Shown here in pieces: positions 1 to 12,180 of a stretch of DNA of 64,000 nt. A program made the position numbers and the translations under genes. Numbering within the stretch: the stretch's first letter is position 1; each line of letters opens with the position of its first letter. The notes beneath the pieces were generated by a model. The model saw nothing but the letters and a program-made list of their open reading frames with translations. It did not search any database and had not been told where the DNA came from. Origin of the DNA: Branchiostoma floridae. Lineage: Eukaryota > Chordata > Leptocardii > Amphioxiformes > Branchiostomatidae. The stretch is taken from assembly GCF_000003815.2 (NCBI RefSeq), contig NC_049985.1:7440066-7504065 (forward strand). Reading direction: 5' to 3'.

Positions 1-98
1 GGACTATATCTCAATACGTCGACGGCCAATTATTTTGAGAGGCAACATCTCCTTTGCTCAAATAGATACAAATAGACAGAATTTTTATGAATATCTGC

Positions 99-312
99 GA
101 CGCGCCCGTGAGAAGACTACCATCTCATTAGGTCCTCTATGGCTATGGGTTGGGGGGAAAACGAGCGGCGACGCGCCCGTGAGAAGACTACCATCTCGCC
201 AGGTCCTCTATGGCTATGGGTTGTCGGAAAACGAGCGGTGACGCGCCCGTGAGAAGACTACCATGTCGTCAGGTCCTCTATGGCTACGGGTTAGCGGGAC
301 AACAAGTCGCGA
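99..312. repeat. 70-bp tandem repeat, three units
   Basis: Three units start at 99, 170 and 240 (periods 71 and 70), each opening with GACGCGCCCGTGAGAAG and containing AGGTCCTCTATGGCTA. The third degrades at about 300-312. The array lies directly upstream of a tRNA-derived SINE. No coding function is evident; the open frame across it is a by-product of the repeat. Confidence 0.85.
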
Positions 313-324
313 CGCGGGACAACA

Positions 325-560
325 CGCTACGTCGGGCTTGGCGTAACTTGTAGAGCGTTCGGCTCGGATTATATAGGTCCTGAGTTCGATCCCCACCGTG
401 TTCCCCCGACGTTGTGCCCTTGGGAAAGGAACCTTACACGGCCTTCCTCACTTCACCCAGGTGTAAAAACAGGTACCTTACTTCGGTCGGGGAGGTAAAA
501 GACTACCTTTTCCTTCTGTCTGTACCGCGTATGTAGCACTGTTAATATAAGTTACAAAAC
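325..560 (+). mobile_element. tRNA-derived SINE (deuterostome type)
   Basis: A tRNA-like head carries a Pol III B-box-like GAGTTCGATCC near 372. It is followed by a conserved-looking body (CCTTGGGAAAGGAACC, CACTTCACCCAGGTGTAAAA, ACTTCGGTCGGGGAGGTAAA) of the kind I associate with amphioxus and sea urchin SINEs. The A box is poorly preserved. The 3' end is not sharply defined. Family naming is from memory and should be treated as inference. Confidence 0.6.
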
Positions 561-1861
561 TTGAGTGCAGTGTCACATTGTCCTCGTCTGTCCAAAAGCA
601 AATAGAAAAAATGGCGCGACGCGCCCCGCATAGCCGACCGTCAGCGGTGGAAACCGCGATCTCCTCCCGTCCTAAGGTTGGCGGACACCAAGCCGTGACG
701 CGCTCTGCCGTGCAGCCCACACCTCGCCGCGCCTTCTGTGCGACTGCAACGTGGCCACAGTGGCGTGTGGGTCGTGGCAATCGTCGAAGCTCGTCTTTTT
801 TCGTGACAGGACGACACACCACGACGGCAGCCCAGAAAATAAAACAAGGGCCGACTTCGACGTCACCAGGAAAGCTCCCGTGATGTGTGCATCGTAGAGT
901 CGGCTAAAGCCAGCCGTGGAAATGCGTCTTCTCCCGGTCGGTTCGTAAGGAAACAGCGCAGTGTGGCCACAGCCAATCGGTGGCCGAGAAAGTCACCATG
1001 TAGTGCCAAACCACCTTGGATCGCGTTTTCAATAAACAAACACGGCTGTTACACAGAAAAATGCAACAATATTCGATGCAGAGTTTAGAGCCGGACGCAC
1101 ACGTCGTCCATGGGAAAGTCGTCGAGGCTCGTCCTGTTCGTTGACAGCAGACCGCGATGGACCCACGGTCTAGCGTCTAGCGCTGCTTCGATTGTCAAAA
1201 TTTAACGTGATTCACGAAAAAAAAACGCGGCGTCTCTACATGTATCGTATGTTGCGACATGTTAGGCTACGCAGTCCGGACAGTCAACGTGCATTGGACA
1301 CACTTAGATATGAGATAGAATTCAATTTCGGCATTGTATATTCACTGGATCAAGGATGTAAAACCAAATGAAAAAAAAAAAAACTGATAGAAAAGAAGAT
1401 TTAGTACAGGTACCTAAGCCACGAAAGAATCAGAAGTAGCTATCAGCACGATTAAATTCATATATAAGAACATAATGAAAATAACCACGATAAAACAGTG
1501 CCGAAAGAAAACATAGGACGTCGCGGTACACGGTCTTTACTCACAGTTGTGTGTTGCTTGACTTTCCTGACGAGGGTCGGGTACAGACAGTGCTGGTGAC
1601 GGTGCGACGGGCGCTTCTCGGACGAGTGTCGGTCCTCCCGACTGAGTCGTGCGCAGGTCCGGCGGCGGTTGACGAGACTTCGGTGCAGGGATGTCTCTGA
1701 GCTGGATCCGCTCCGTGGTCTGCCGCAAGCCGCAGATCTGCCCGCCTTTTCTAGCCTGGCTGCCTGACTCCTCCCCGCTAAACGATAAATCACACCAACT
1801 AAAGATGACAGATCCGAGTGACATCATTGTCCCCTCTAGCAACTGTGCAGTAGGCGTCTGC
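561..1861. other. CpG-rich stretch without an assignable gene
   Basis: CpG-rich DNA at about 600-1200 and 1540-1760, with several overlapping short open frames on both strands, none recognisable and none with convincing splice context. A short A-run lies at 1372-1383. It could be a 5' exon or promoter of an unseen gene, or old repeat DNA; the sequence does not decide. Confidence 0.3.
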
Positions 1862-2051
1862 TAGCCTCTATCAGGCTCTCACGAGGGTCGGAAGAAGCAG
1901 AAACTGGCCACAATAAGGGGTGATACTTTGCAGGAGGAGTCAGCTGACCGTAGAAGGTCCAACTGGCCAGTAGAGCACCTCTAGTCGGCCCACTTTCCCT
2001 ACTTGTTAATTTCCGCAATGGTCTGCGTCTAAAGGAGTCTGGTGGAGACTA
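1862..2051. mobile_element. Foldback MITE, TAGTCTCCACCAGA-type ends
   Basis: The left end TAGCCTCTATCAGGCTCT is an imperfect inverted match to the right end GAGTCTGGTGGAGACTA, giving a 190-bp element. The same termini frame the element at 59213-59359. No clear target-site duplication is visible. Confidence 0.5.
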
Positions 2052-3570
2052 CGAGTCTAGTGTGGAAGGAATGTCACTTGGGCACAGCGTTGCGCGTGAG
2101 AACTCAGCGTGGGTGTTGAGCGAGGTCAGAAGTAACACAAAGAAGAGGTCCTTGCGTCGGGGCCTCGGTATTTCATCGGGAGCGTCTGTGACATTTTGTT
2201 TTACCTGCGGAGGCGTAGCTAATTAACTTGGTATCTTCTTTTTGAAACATTTTTGATAAGTTTTTAAAACTTACTCTTTGTCTGTACTGGCAAAGTGAAC
2301 ATATTCTACTAACTTGATTGTAATACTTTTTCTGTTCCAAAAAAATAAATAAAACAATATATAGCATCTTCAAATATATACCTGTGAGGACAACTACAAC
2401 AAATACCGGAGAGGACAGAAAAACGCGACAGCTTCAGTAGGGACGGATATCAGGCTAATATTCCCCACGGTTCCATATGGTATTGATAAACATCAAGCAC
2501 CATCATCCCTGCTGTTCACTTGACTTCGTTGAGATCCACAATTAGCTTACAATATACAAGGATATTGTAGATACTCTTCCTGTGGTCCACTGCACTGCCC
2601 TGTCCGTTTCTAAACATTGACATGGATTTTTATTTTGCCACGGTATATGTGATACATACTTGTTGATCTACAATGTAATGATACCCCTGTCCCTCAATCC
2701 ATTCTACAAATCAACCTTTTACACAAGGCCACAGCAAGTAAATTTTATGGATGACATACTCTGCAGACGGCAAAAATAGTGAGATAGGGCGAGAAAAATA
2801 TATGCCGTAGAAAAAACAAGATGGCTAAATAAGAAGTAAAGCGACGAAACATGGTATCACAGCCTACAAGGTATTAATTTCTGTATTCAAGTCGTGAACT
2901 GTTGTAGTAAAGGTGACACTAGGTGCGGTAGACTGGTATCACATACCAACATGGCAACTACATTCACGGCTTCCATTTTGGGGCCACTTTTACATGTACA
3001 ACTTTCTCACTAAATTTTTAGTTTCACTTCCATAACTACAGTCAAGGCTACCTTGCCGGTGCCACTTCTACAGGTACAACTATTAGCCTACAACCCAACA
3101 TATTTGCATATTTTGGTACTTGCTCGTCATGTTGACCATCTCCGAAGAAAAATATGTTTCTTCTGAAATCAGGCAAAATTTATTGAGCGCGCTGATATCA
3201 TCCATAAGTTTACTTGCTGTGGCACATGTGCCATTGAAGGTATGCGTGTGTATGTTTGTGTGTGTGTGTGCGTGCGTGTAGGTGTGGTGTGTGTGGCATA
3301 GGAGTCTGCACGTGTAAAATATATGTGTGTGTATGTGTGTACAATGAGCATGAATATCACAGTGTATGCGCGCCATAGGTAAGCAAGTATGTGTACGGGC
3401 AGAGGGAATGATTGCAAGGGTTGGGGCAGAAAGGATGATGGGAGGATAGGGACAGCAGGGATGATAATAAAATACGCCGAAAAGCAGTGGCTCAAGCAAC
3501 TGGATATGACTTTGGCAGTTCCAAAAATGTTTTTATCCATAGACTAAATCGTACAAAGCAGTAGCATATA
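2052..3570. other. Non-coding region with GT microsatellite
   Basis: No gene is recognised. An interrupted GT/TG-rich stretch lies at about 3240-3350 and produces a His/Thr-rich spurious reading frame on the minus strand. The rest is AT-rich unique-looking sequence with no motif I can name. Confidence 0.5.
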
Positions 3571-4136
3571 CAGTCAAACCTGTCGATAGTGGAGAAATGA
3601 CTGGAGAAATGTGGCCACTATACACAAGTGGCCACTGTAGAGAAAATGCTGATCTATTGACCACGAGCAATATCTTACACATGATTTCAGTACACACTAA
3701 TCTGTCTCACCAAGTAACATTGTCTCGATCGTCTCAAAATTCAACTGACCCTGCCAAAGTCAAATCTACCGAAAAAGATTGATATTGCCATGCCCAATGT
3801 TGGTAATTTTGCTGACAAAGACTTCTATTTTATAACGTTCAAGGCACGGGTACCTTTCGCTACTGCCAAAATGACCCTGTCGGGAGATTCAAATCGTCGC
3901 AAACTACGATTTTTAACTCGGCGCAGTATGACGGCCTCCCGTATGGTCGCAATATGCAGTGTTTCTGTATCTACAGGGCCGGAAATCGTGTGGCCGTGGC
4001 CGCGTTGGGCATGTGGCCTCTATAAACTATTTCTTAATGTTTACGTCAATGGGAAAAATCCAAGGAACCGGCAAAGGGTGACCGCAATGGTTAGGTGCTG
4101 GCTATGCAAAGGTGGCCACTAATACAGGTTTGACTG
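3571..4136. mobile_element. Non-autonomous DNA transposon with CAGTCAAACCTGT ends
   Basis: The perfect 13-bp terminal inverted repeat CAGTCAAACCTGT (3571-3583) and its complement (4124-4136) frame 566 bp. Just inside both ends is the shared motif TAGTGG. No transposase is encoded; the open frames inside (3597-3782, 3790-4122) match nothing I know. No target-site duplication is obvious. The superfamily is not assigned. Confidence 0.7.
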
Positions 4137-4175
4137 TGTTGCAAAAACAAATATTGGAAACACTAATCTCATAGA

Positions 4176-4234
4176 ATATCTGTATCTGTATCTATATAGC
4201 CGGTATAACCTTCCTTCGGCGTAACACACCAGCT
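4176..4234. repeat. Dispersed repeat, copy 1
   Basis: This segment (CTGTATCTATATAGCCGGTA and GGCGTAACACACCAGCT) recurs in inverted orientation at 14236-14294. It is a short dispersed repeat, probably a transposon end next to a GATA-type microsatellite. Confidence 0.65.
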
Positions 4235-4929
4235 AATATTTCAACGTCAAAGAAGGTATGAAGTAACAGAAATTAGACTATTGTTTGGTAAACCGTATTC
4301 TGCCTGTTTTGTAGTATGTTCAAAATTCCTGACCGCTTAGATTTCACAATCAAAGACATTTTTTGTCATTTTTTGTCATTTTTTGGCACCCTCTTATCAG
4401 TTTTTGGGTTCCCAGAGGATGTTATCTATCTATATAATCAAATCCACCTGGCCCTAGTTACTGAAGCTCATACAAGTAGTATTTAAGGTGGAGGCCCTGA
4501 TGTGGTTCTTTAATTCTTGAATGTTTCTAAACGGCGTGTTTAAAAGAGTCATTTTATCCATCCGTTGCTTCAGAATCTTTTTATCAGATCTTCGAAAGAT
4601 ACAGAATTCCCGATCATCATCCTCGATCCGTAGCTAGACGCACTTTTCCACTAGCCGACCGAGAGGGTTCGCGCAGAGGTCGTTATCCAAACAAAAAGGT
4701 TCGCGCAGATCGATCAAATCTGTCAAGGGAGCAATCGCTGCGTTCTGTCGACCCGATCATGCATAAAGGTCGCAGGTTAAAATGCGCAAGATAATGACCG
4801 AAATCTTTATATATGATTGCACGAGATAATGAGTTTTTCGTGAGGTAGAGCAATGTGTGGGCCATCCCAAACAGGTATAGTGGAAAACATGACTCTACAT
4901 TTAGTACAATACTCCTAAGCTAGCATTTT
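4235..4929. other. Non-coding region, no gene seen
   Basis: Mostly AT-rich DNA. A short run of a TTTTTTGTCA-like unit lies near 4355-4386. No coding or RNA gene is recognised. Confidence 0.4.
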
Positions 4930-5330
4930 AGTTGAAACGGTCTCAGACTGCAATGCGATGCCATACATTGCATTAGCATAAAGATTGTATTTTTACACAT
5001 GTTAAACGAGTTATACAAAGTAACACTTTAACTACCAGGAAAAAAATTAAAGCATAAAAAAGTACACTCCTTCCCGGAGTCCAGAGGTAATGAGGAAAAA
5101 GACGTAACAAAAGACCCGCCCCTTAGTTGAAACGGTCTCAGACTGCAATGTGGTGCCATACATTCCATTAGCATAAAGATTGTATTTTGACATATGTTAA
5201 ACGCGTTATACAAAGGAACACTTTTATTACTAGGAAAAACATTAGCATAAAAAAAAGCATAAAAATATACACTCTTTCCCGGAGTCCGGAGGTAATGAGA
5301 AAAAAGACGTAACAAAAGACCCGCCCCTTC
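4930..5330. repeat. 195-bp tandem duplication
   Basis: AGTTGAAACGGTCTCAGACT occurs at 4930 and again at 5125, and both copies run to AAGACGTAACAAAAGACCCG. The second copy has a small internal insertion. It is a direct tandem duplication of unknown role. Confidence 0.85.
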
Positions 5331-6633
5331 GTCTGAACGATGGTTTGTTTGAAAACGTCGTTCTCAGGATCATTTATCTTATATTAGCTGGCAAAATGAC
5401 CTTGGAACTTTTCTAAGGGCAAGTTTGTTCAACGCCACACGGAATGCCAGTGACGGTAACCAAAATGTCAGATATCAACCACAGGCCCGGAGACTGTTCA
5501 ACGAGCTGAGATGCCAGGTGCGCAGTATTAGTCATTAACAGGGTCAAAAGTCATATGTGAGACCCGCGGGGTGGCCAGGACGAGAGGGGCGTGTGTGTGA
5601 TGATGGGGCTGTTGTTGTGAGCAAGCTTAGCCTAATCTTTATTAGAATCAACTAAGCGTGTGAACGAGATTTATATAAAACTTGGGTTTCTTTAGTCGAA
5701 AATGTTACACATTGTCCAGTTATTGTTCTGAAGGAAAACAAGAACTAAACAGGCACAATTTCTCTTTCAACAAATGTGATTTTGTAGCAAAAAATTCCCA
5801 CATTAATTGGTGGTAGATCACAAAACCTTTCTTATATGATTATAGAACCAATACAAACACAGCAGTATAACATAATATAGTTCAGTATAGTTTACCATTG
5901 TTCCGACACAAAATTGGGCTCATTAAATGAATTCTTATATACCTCACATTACAGGTAAACATCTTGTTATGTTTCCTTTATCAACGATAAATGGAAAATC
6001 TTTTTAAACTGAACATTCCATCTGATGACAAATGATGATGATTACCCCTGAGATGTTTCCCCTATGCACTTTAATAAAGAGCCATGTCAACTTTAACCGA
6101 TGGCCTGGTGATAGAATCTCGCATTGGGATTGATTGATTTGTGTGATCTGTTGTACTCCTGTTACAGAGGTTAAAAGATTTAGGCAGCGGAATCAAAATC
6201 AGGTCTTGTGTTTAGCCTAGTGGTTATTGCGGTAATCCGAACACAAGCGACACTTTCAAAGACTGCCAATCATCCATTACATGATCTAATTTGAGCACAT
6301 TGAGGCAAGGATGGGCAGGCATGACCTAACTCCGATACACGCCAAGAGGGAACGTCCCTAGCACGCCATGTGCATTTGTGATGGAACTTTGTTTTGTTTT
6401 GTCACCAATGAGTCATCAATATAAACATACGTACATGCAAACATAATGGATTCATATATATATATATATATGTATGTACCGAAATTGCAGAAACCAAAAC
6501 TAGTGGACTAATAACCTTAATCATAGGAACATGTGTGAAATCCAGAAGAAAGTAGAACTACCAATGTATAGTTTGTAAATAATCAAAACAACAGTTCTTT
6601 ATACGTCTTTTGTCCTAAAGCAATCATGATAAT
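5331..6633. other. Non-coding region left of the LINE
   Basis: No gene is seen. A short TA microsatellite lies at about 6454-6470. The sequence is AT-rich and otherwise featureless to the eye. Confidence 0.4.
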
Positions 6634-6927
6634 TATTATTATTTTTTTTTTATTGCGTTTCACAGAAAAGCACAGATTTACAGAAATCAAAAGAAATTAC
6701 AAAAGTTGAAAGAAAGTACAAAACACAGACCACGGATCCAAAATAATATATCATAAAGGTGGAAATAAACGAACGAAGGCTACAGTGAAAAAACATTTAC
6801 AACAACTGGTATTCAATCATCTGAACATAGTTAAGGATAACAACGAAGATGGATACTACATGACAGGTAATATGGACAAGTAGAGAAGAAAGTAGAACAA
6901 TGCCAATGGAAGATAGCAATGGACCAA

Positions 6928-9210
6928 TTAATTAGCAAGGTTAAATGGGAAAGACTCCCATTTACTAAAATGGATATCTAATTTGTTCCTTCTCTCTGCT
7001 ATCATATATTCTGTCTTGTAATATCTCTTTACATACGAAATGTAATGATTTACAACTAGTTTTTTGTCTCTCTGTATGAAAATATAATGTTTGGCCACTA
7101 GAATTAACAAATTCTCGATTACATTACAATTTTCAGATATGTCACCTAAAATAACTGTCTGAAAGTCCAGATGTAAGGTTTTATTTACTATTGTTTTAAA
7201 CCATATTTCTAAATCTGTCCAAAAAGTAACAACTCTAGGGCAGTCCCAGAATAAGTGTCTAATGGTCTCTACTTCCTCACAATGTGCACAGTTCGGGCTA
7301 TTTAGAATTTTCCAGATGTATAACATTTTCTTTGTGGCTAACAATCTGTGCAATATTTTATATTGAAAAATTCTTAGTTTCGGGCATATAGTCAGTGCAT
7401 AAACTAATCTAAAAACCCATTTCCACGGGAAAATTGTATTAAATTCATCTTCCCAGCGTCTTTGTATGTTCAGTGGGTTTCTATTTTCTGATTGCAAAAA
7501 GGATGTATAGATAATTTTGTTTATTTTAGTTGCCTTCAGCCATACGTAATTTGCTGTATGAGGTAAGATAGGGCCTATTACTGGTGTGTTGTCTAAAAGC
7601 TTTTTTTTCCAGTTTCGCGGTATTGCAGATAATATCTGATTGTACTCTAGCTTATCAAATGCTGTACCGAATTTAGCAAGAAGGCCATTGTAAGATAAAA
7701 AGCGTCCATTTGTATCCAAAAGGTCATTAATGTAATAAATTCCATGTTTAAGAGGTTTTTCCCATATAATAGGCGTATTTTCGATTACGATACTTGAGTT
7801 GCACCATAAGAGTTGTGCTTGTATCTCTTTCAAAGTTTCAGGAGGTTTAAATTGGAAAGAAAGCCATGCTTTCAAAACATCTTTGAAAAAGGGATTAGGA
7901 GAGACAAGTAATCTAATAAAAACATTATTCATTTGATCAGTGGATATCTTTGTTGCGATATCCTTCCCCAAGGACAGTTGTAAGAACGGATACAAATATC
8001 TACTAAATATTACGGACGATGTACATAAGAAAGATTTGCGACTTGAATCTTGCTGGAAGAATATTCTTGGAACCCATGAAGCCTTACGGGTAAGGTCAAA
8101 AGAAGGTAGATGTATTAATCCTAAACCTCCATTGTCATATGTATTGTAAAGGATTTTACGTTTAATTTTTTCAGGTTTACCATTCCATATGAATTTAAAA
8201 ATTTTTTGCTCATATGTTTGGAAAAAAGTTTTTCCGGGGGAAGGTAAAGACAAAAATAAGTGGGTAAATTGTGAGACCACAAGTGTATTAATGAGGGTAA
8301 TCTTGCCATAAAGTGTCATGGGTAACATTCTCCAAGGTTGGAGAGTTCTGTCAACTTTAGTTAACCTATCTTGATAATTGTCTGTAAGTTTATTTATGTC
8401 TCCGGTGATCCCAACTCCGAGCATTTTTACCGGTCCATTTGTCCATATTATAGGGAGATTACATGGCAAGGTAAAGTTAGTATTCCTTAAAGTTCCTATT
8501 CTTAGAATTTGGCATTTTTTGTAGTTTGGTACCAATCCAGAGATTTTTGAAAAATTATTTAAGTCATTTGTTAGGGCAAAGAGAGATGGTAATGTCGGCT
8601 TCAAAGGGAAATTTGAGTCGTCGGCAAATTGGGATACCTTAATTTCCACTCCATGCATCGTTAATCCTTCTATTGTGTTGTTTGATCTAATTTTCGTGGC
8701 CAGGAGTTCTACACATAAAATAAACAGATACGGCGAGAGCGGGCAACCTTGTCGAACACCACGCAATAGCGAAAAGGGGGCTGAAATAAAACCATTATTT
8801 ATCACTCTACTTGTAATGTCTTTATAGAGAACAGAAACCCAGCTAATAAATGATTGTCCGAAACCATAAAATTCTAAAGTCCTAAACATGAAATCCCATC
8901 GAAGCTTGTCAAAAGCCTTTTCAAAGTCTGCTATGAAAATCATACCTGGTAATCTTTCATTTTCATAGTATTGAATAATTTCAAGAATTTGACAGATGTT
9001 TTCACCAATAAATCTGTTTTGTAAAAATCCACTTTGATCTTTATTTATTAGACTCGCAATAACATTTCTCATCCTAAGTGAAATTACTTTTGATAGAATG
9101 CGTACATCGCAACATAACAGTGATAGGGGTCGCCAGTTGTTAAGCAGTGTCGGATCCTTATACTGACCATCTGCATCTTGTTTTAATAGAAGAGTGATTA
9201 ATCCTTCCCT
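6928..9210 (-). pseudogene. LINE ORF, reverse transcriptase part (downstream of the stop)
   Basis: It continues in frame after the stop at 9211-9213; the first Met after it is at 9072. It shows reverse transcriptase motifs in order: DFEKAFD, LRGVRQGCPLSPYLF and the catalytic box FADD. The C-terminal part has the Cys/His zinc-knuckle pattern CAHCEEVETIRHLFWDC found in L1-like elements, and it ends at a normal stop (TAA at 6928-6930). No other stop or frameshift was found, so the copy is young or recently active. The spurious plus-strand frame at 7940-8149 is a shadow. Confidence 0.85.
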
Positions 9211-10743
9211 CTATGATTTTGACAAATTACCTTTTTCATATGCGTAATTGAAACACTGTAGCAAGGGATGTTTTAAATTAGAAAAAAAAGTCTTGTACAC
9301 TTCGATCGGAATCCCATCAAGACCTGGGCTTTTGCCATCTTTAAAACTACTAATCGCTTCCCACAACTCCTTTTCCGTAATTAGTCCTTCACAGGAATTT
9401 TTCTGTTCAGGACTTAGAAGAACGTAATTGTCCTTTGGAAAGAAGGGATCACAATTTGTATCATCGAGATCTTCTGGAGGGTTTTTAAAGGAGTATAGGG
9501 AATGATAAAATGTTTTAATTTTTTCCATAACACGTGGGGGGTTGTGAATAGTTTCCCCGTCAGTTGTATTTAAAATCATAACATTTTTCTTACAACAGTT
9601 TCGTCGACCAAGATCAAGAAATTGTTTGGTACACCTGTCGGCAAATTCCATCCAATCAGCTCTTTGTTTATATACCAGCTGATCCGTTTTCTGTTCATAT
9701 AAATCTTCTAATTCACTCTGCAGTACACTAAGTTCGTCAAGAACAGATTGTGGCGGCTCATCAGTCTCGTCTAGTTTCACGGTTAGCTGGTCGATCCGTT
9801 TTTGAAGATCATTTTCTTTTGAGATAAAAGATTTTCGTTTCAATGATGCAAATTTGATGCAGTGTCCTCTAAAACAACACTTGAAGGCGTCCCAAACCGT
9901 TAACGGATCGGTTGTGCCTATATTAAATCGAAAAAACTCTTCTATAAATTTTTCAGTCTTCCGAAAATTCTTATCCTTTAATAGTGTTTGATTCAACTTC
10001 CAGTAATTTTTTCCACGCGTACGGCTTATGTTTTGAATAACAAGTGAAATAAATTTATGATCGGATTTTAGTCTGTCTAGAATTTTTACATTTGAAATAT
10101 CCACCATGTGTGAAAAAGATATTAAGAAATAATCCAGGCGGGTCGCTTGCCTTCCTCTTCGCCCAGTAAATCTGACTGTATGAGGGTGTTTATGTCTCCA
10201 AATATCTACTAAGTCTAAAGCAAACATCAGTTCATTAATTTTTCGTTGTGCATTCGGGTGATATATTACTGGGTTTTGTCCAGCTCTATCCAAGGTCGCA
10301 TTCTGTATCGTGTTGAAGTCTCCAACGATAATAAAGTTATTGTGATTTAATTTCAGGTTGAATATCAATTTTTCTATGTTATCAAAAAAGTTAGGGTTAT
10401 CTGTGTTTGGTGCGTACAGATTACATATACAAAAATACAGATCATTTACAGATATGTCTAGTATCAAGGATCGCCCATCATCATCTTTTATAGAATAGTT
10501 GATGGTAAAGTTTAGATTTTCTTTGAATAATATCAAAACACCACGTTGATTTGTCGTCCCATGATTGAAGACTATTGTCCCGCCCCATTCCTGTTTCCAA
10601 GTCATTTCGTCTTTAAGTACTGAGTGGGTTTCTTGTAAACATATTATATCGTGAGATTTTTCTTTAAGCCAATTAAACACCTCTCTTCTTTTACGAGAGT
10701 TTGCTAGACCATTCACATTATAAGAACCAATCTTGGTGTTCAT
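9211..10743 (-). pseudogene. LINE ORF, endonuclease part (ends at premature stop)
   Basis: 510 residues. The N-terminal endonuclease fold of non-LTR elements is recognisable by SYNVNGL (residues 7-13), LQETH (36-40), a GDFNT motif near residue 141 and an SDH motif near residue 229, all known metal-binding or catalytic positions of the APE-type endonuclease. The end of this part contains the start of the reverse transcriptase region (PGLDGIPIEVYK). Translation would stop at TAG 9213-9211. Because the next codons continue in the same frame into a normal RT, the stop looks like a single point mutation that breaks an otherwise open ORF. Confidence 0.85.
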
Positions 10744-11640
10744 GTCACAGAAAGGGGCGAGATTTTAGTCTTTGTTTTGATGCATTAAATGTGGCAAGAC
10801 AACAAAACACTTAAAAACAAGTGCTTTTAAAAAAAGCTGGCGTTTCGTCTACGTTTATGAGTGTGAACTGTCTTTTTCTTGAAGTAAAATCTGTTAGAAA
10901 AAGTCACTCAAGGGCTGTTGCGTCTATAAGAAAAATTGTTATTTTGGAAAGGAGTACTGTTTAATAGCTGGTCTTGGCTTACAACTTTATTTTACAATGT
11001 ACAATAAGTTCATTATAAAATCTATTAATATACTAGTACTCAGGTACTTATGTAGACTTGAAAAAGCACCATCAGCACTGTGACAAGATTCTATCTAAAT
11101 TGACTACCAAATGTCAAGCAAATATCCAAACCAATTAACAGCTACCTCATCTCTATTATACTGGTTTCCGCATTTACAACATTTCTTCCTTGTTTTCCTG
11201 GATAATTTTGCTAATATTCATGAAAATTTCCATACTTTTGTGTCGAGCGGTGTGACTTTCCACGTCCGTGTTGTCTGAAAACTTCTGAATGAAGTCGATA
11301 CTGAACAATGGAGCATTTGCTACTGTAAGAAAGAATCGCTGTTTTTGATGGAGTTTCATGCAAACAACATCAAGAGCCTCTGTTTACATCATGAATAGTA
11401 GTTTAGTGGCGAGTGTTTTGCGAGAATCATCTTACCGCGCATAGGAGCCGCTGCACGGTATTTTCCATTACCATGAACAGAAAAATTCGAATGCCGGGTT
11501 TGGAATCTATGTTCATAAGACAAAGGCCTTGCATATATGAAATGAATACTAAAATAATAAAAAAATGATATATAAAAATATAATATCAATAAATAAATAG
11601 AATATTTATATATTATCTTCAATATTTAAAAAGAAAAAAA
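10744..11640. other. AT-rich region, one possible terminal exon
   Basis: Upstream flank of the LINE. On the minus strand a TTTCTTACAG acceptor-like site near 11328 is followed by an open frame to a stop at about 11174 (residues such as APLFSIDFIQKF and FMNISKIIQENK). It resembles a short 3'-terminal exon but matches nothing I recognise and does not fit WDR17. The remainder, including the A/T-rich stretch at 11545-11640, shows nothing. Confidence 0.25.
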
Positions 11641-11712
11641 TCCACTCTCGGATTCGAACCAGGGACATTCGGATCCGAAAACCTGTGACTTTACCGATTG
11701 AGCTAAGTTGTT
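11641..11712 (-). pseudogene. tRNA-like sequence (tRNA pseudogene or SINE head)
   Basis: On the minus strand there is an A-box-like TAGCTCAATCGG and a B-box GGTTCGAATCC with tRNA-like spacing, followed by a T-run terminator. The T arm can pair at four of five positions, but the acceptor and anticodon stems pair poorly. A functional tRNA is unlikely. Confidence 0.4.
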
Positions 11713-12180
11713 ACGTGTATTATATGTGAGTGTACATAATGCTTTAACCTCACTACATAGTATTATTTATGTCGATTTTCGGTCGTTTTCTTGATAAAAT
11801 CTTTTTTTTTTCTTGTGCAATCTTGTGGAATAGATGTTATATGGCCATTTTCCAGGATATTGAAGTCCGAAACCACAATGCAATGGTATTTCCGAACAGT
11901 TGCATGCGGTCGCATGCCATGATATAACCTCCTTGGTTGAACCAAACCATCCATCGAAGCATTGAAGCACTGAAGGTAAAACCCATCACATTGCGTTTCG
12001 TCGCCAGAGGGCGACGAAACGCAATTAGTCATGAGAATGGTTTCCATATATTTCATGATAATATACAATAAAAGTCTTTTGTTTTTGTTCCCACAAACAG
12101 CCTGGCTGAGCCCAGGTTTGGAAATGTGACTCTAGAATTACCAGGACTCTTCTATTTCCCCCTTCGTAGCATATAGAGGC
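11713..12180. other. Non-coding region, no gene seen
   Basis: A local inverted repeat (CATTGCGTTTCGTCGCC facing GGCGACGAAACGCAAT, 11990-12025) forms a perfect-looking hairpin. No coding exon is recognised on either strand. Confidence 0.45.

Larger units (their letters stand above)
6634..10743 (-). mobile_element. L1/Tx1-like non-LTR retrotransposon (LINE)
   Basis: A minus-strand element with an apurinic-type endonuclease at 10743-9211, a reverse transcriptase and zinc-knuckle region at 9210-6928, a 3' UTR of about 280 bp, and an A/TAA-rich 3' tail near 6634-6655. The endonuclease and RT parts are in one frame, 1271 sense codons plus one internal TAG at 9213-9211. No upstream ORF1 is seen, so the copy is probably 5' truncated close to the start of this ORF. 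It lies in the same orientation as the WDR17 exons to its right, probably within a WDR17 intron. Clade assignment (L1/Tx1) rests on endonuclease and C-terminal motifs and is from memory. Confidence 0.9.

Noticed and set aside
478-883. Overlapping frames on both strands near 0.5-0.9 kb
   Set aside because: Five overlapping frames in CpG-rich DNA with few stops; none recognisable.
3083-3540. His/Thr-rich minus-strand frames of 123 and 138 residues
   Set aside because: Driven by the GT repeat at 3240-3350; no recognisable domain.
11174-11359. Candidate next WDR17 exon
   Set aside because: It has an acceptor-like site but no similarity to WDR17 after the WD40 half, and it ends in a stop.
11641-11712. 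Functional tRNA gene
   Set aside because: A and B boxes are present but the acceptor and anticodon stems do not pair well.
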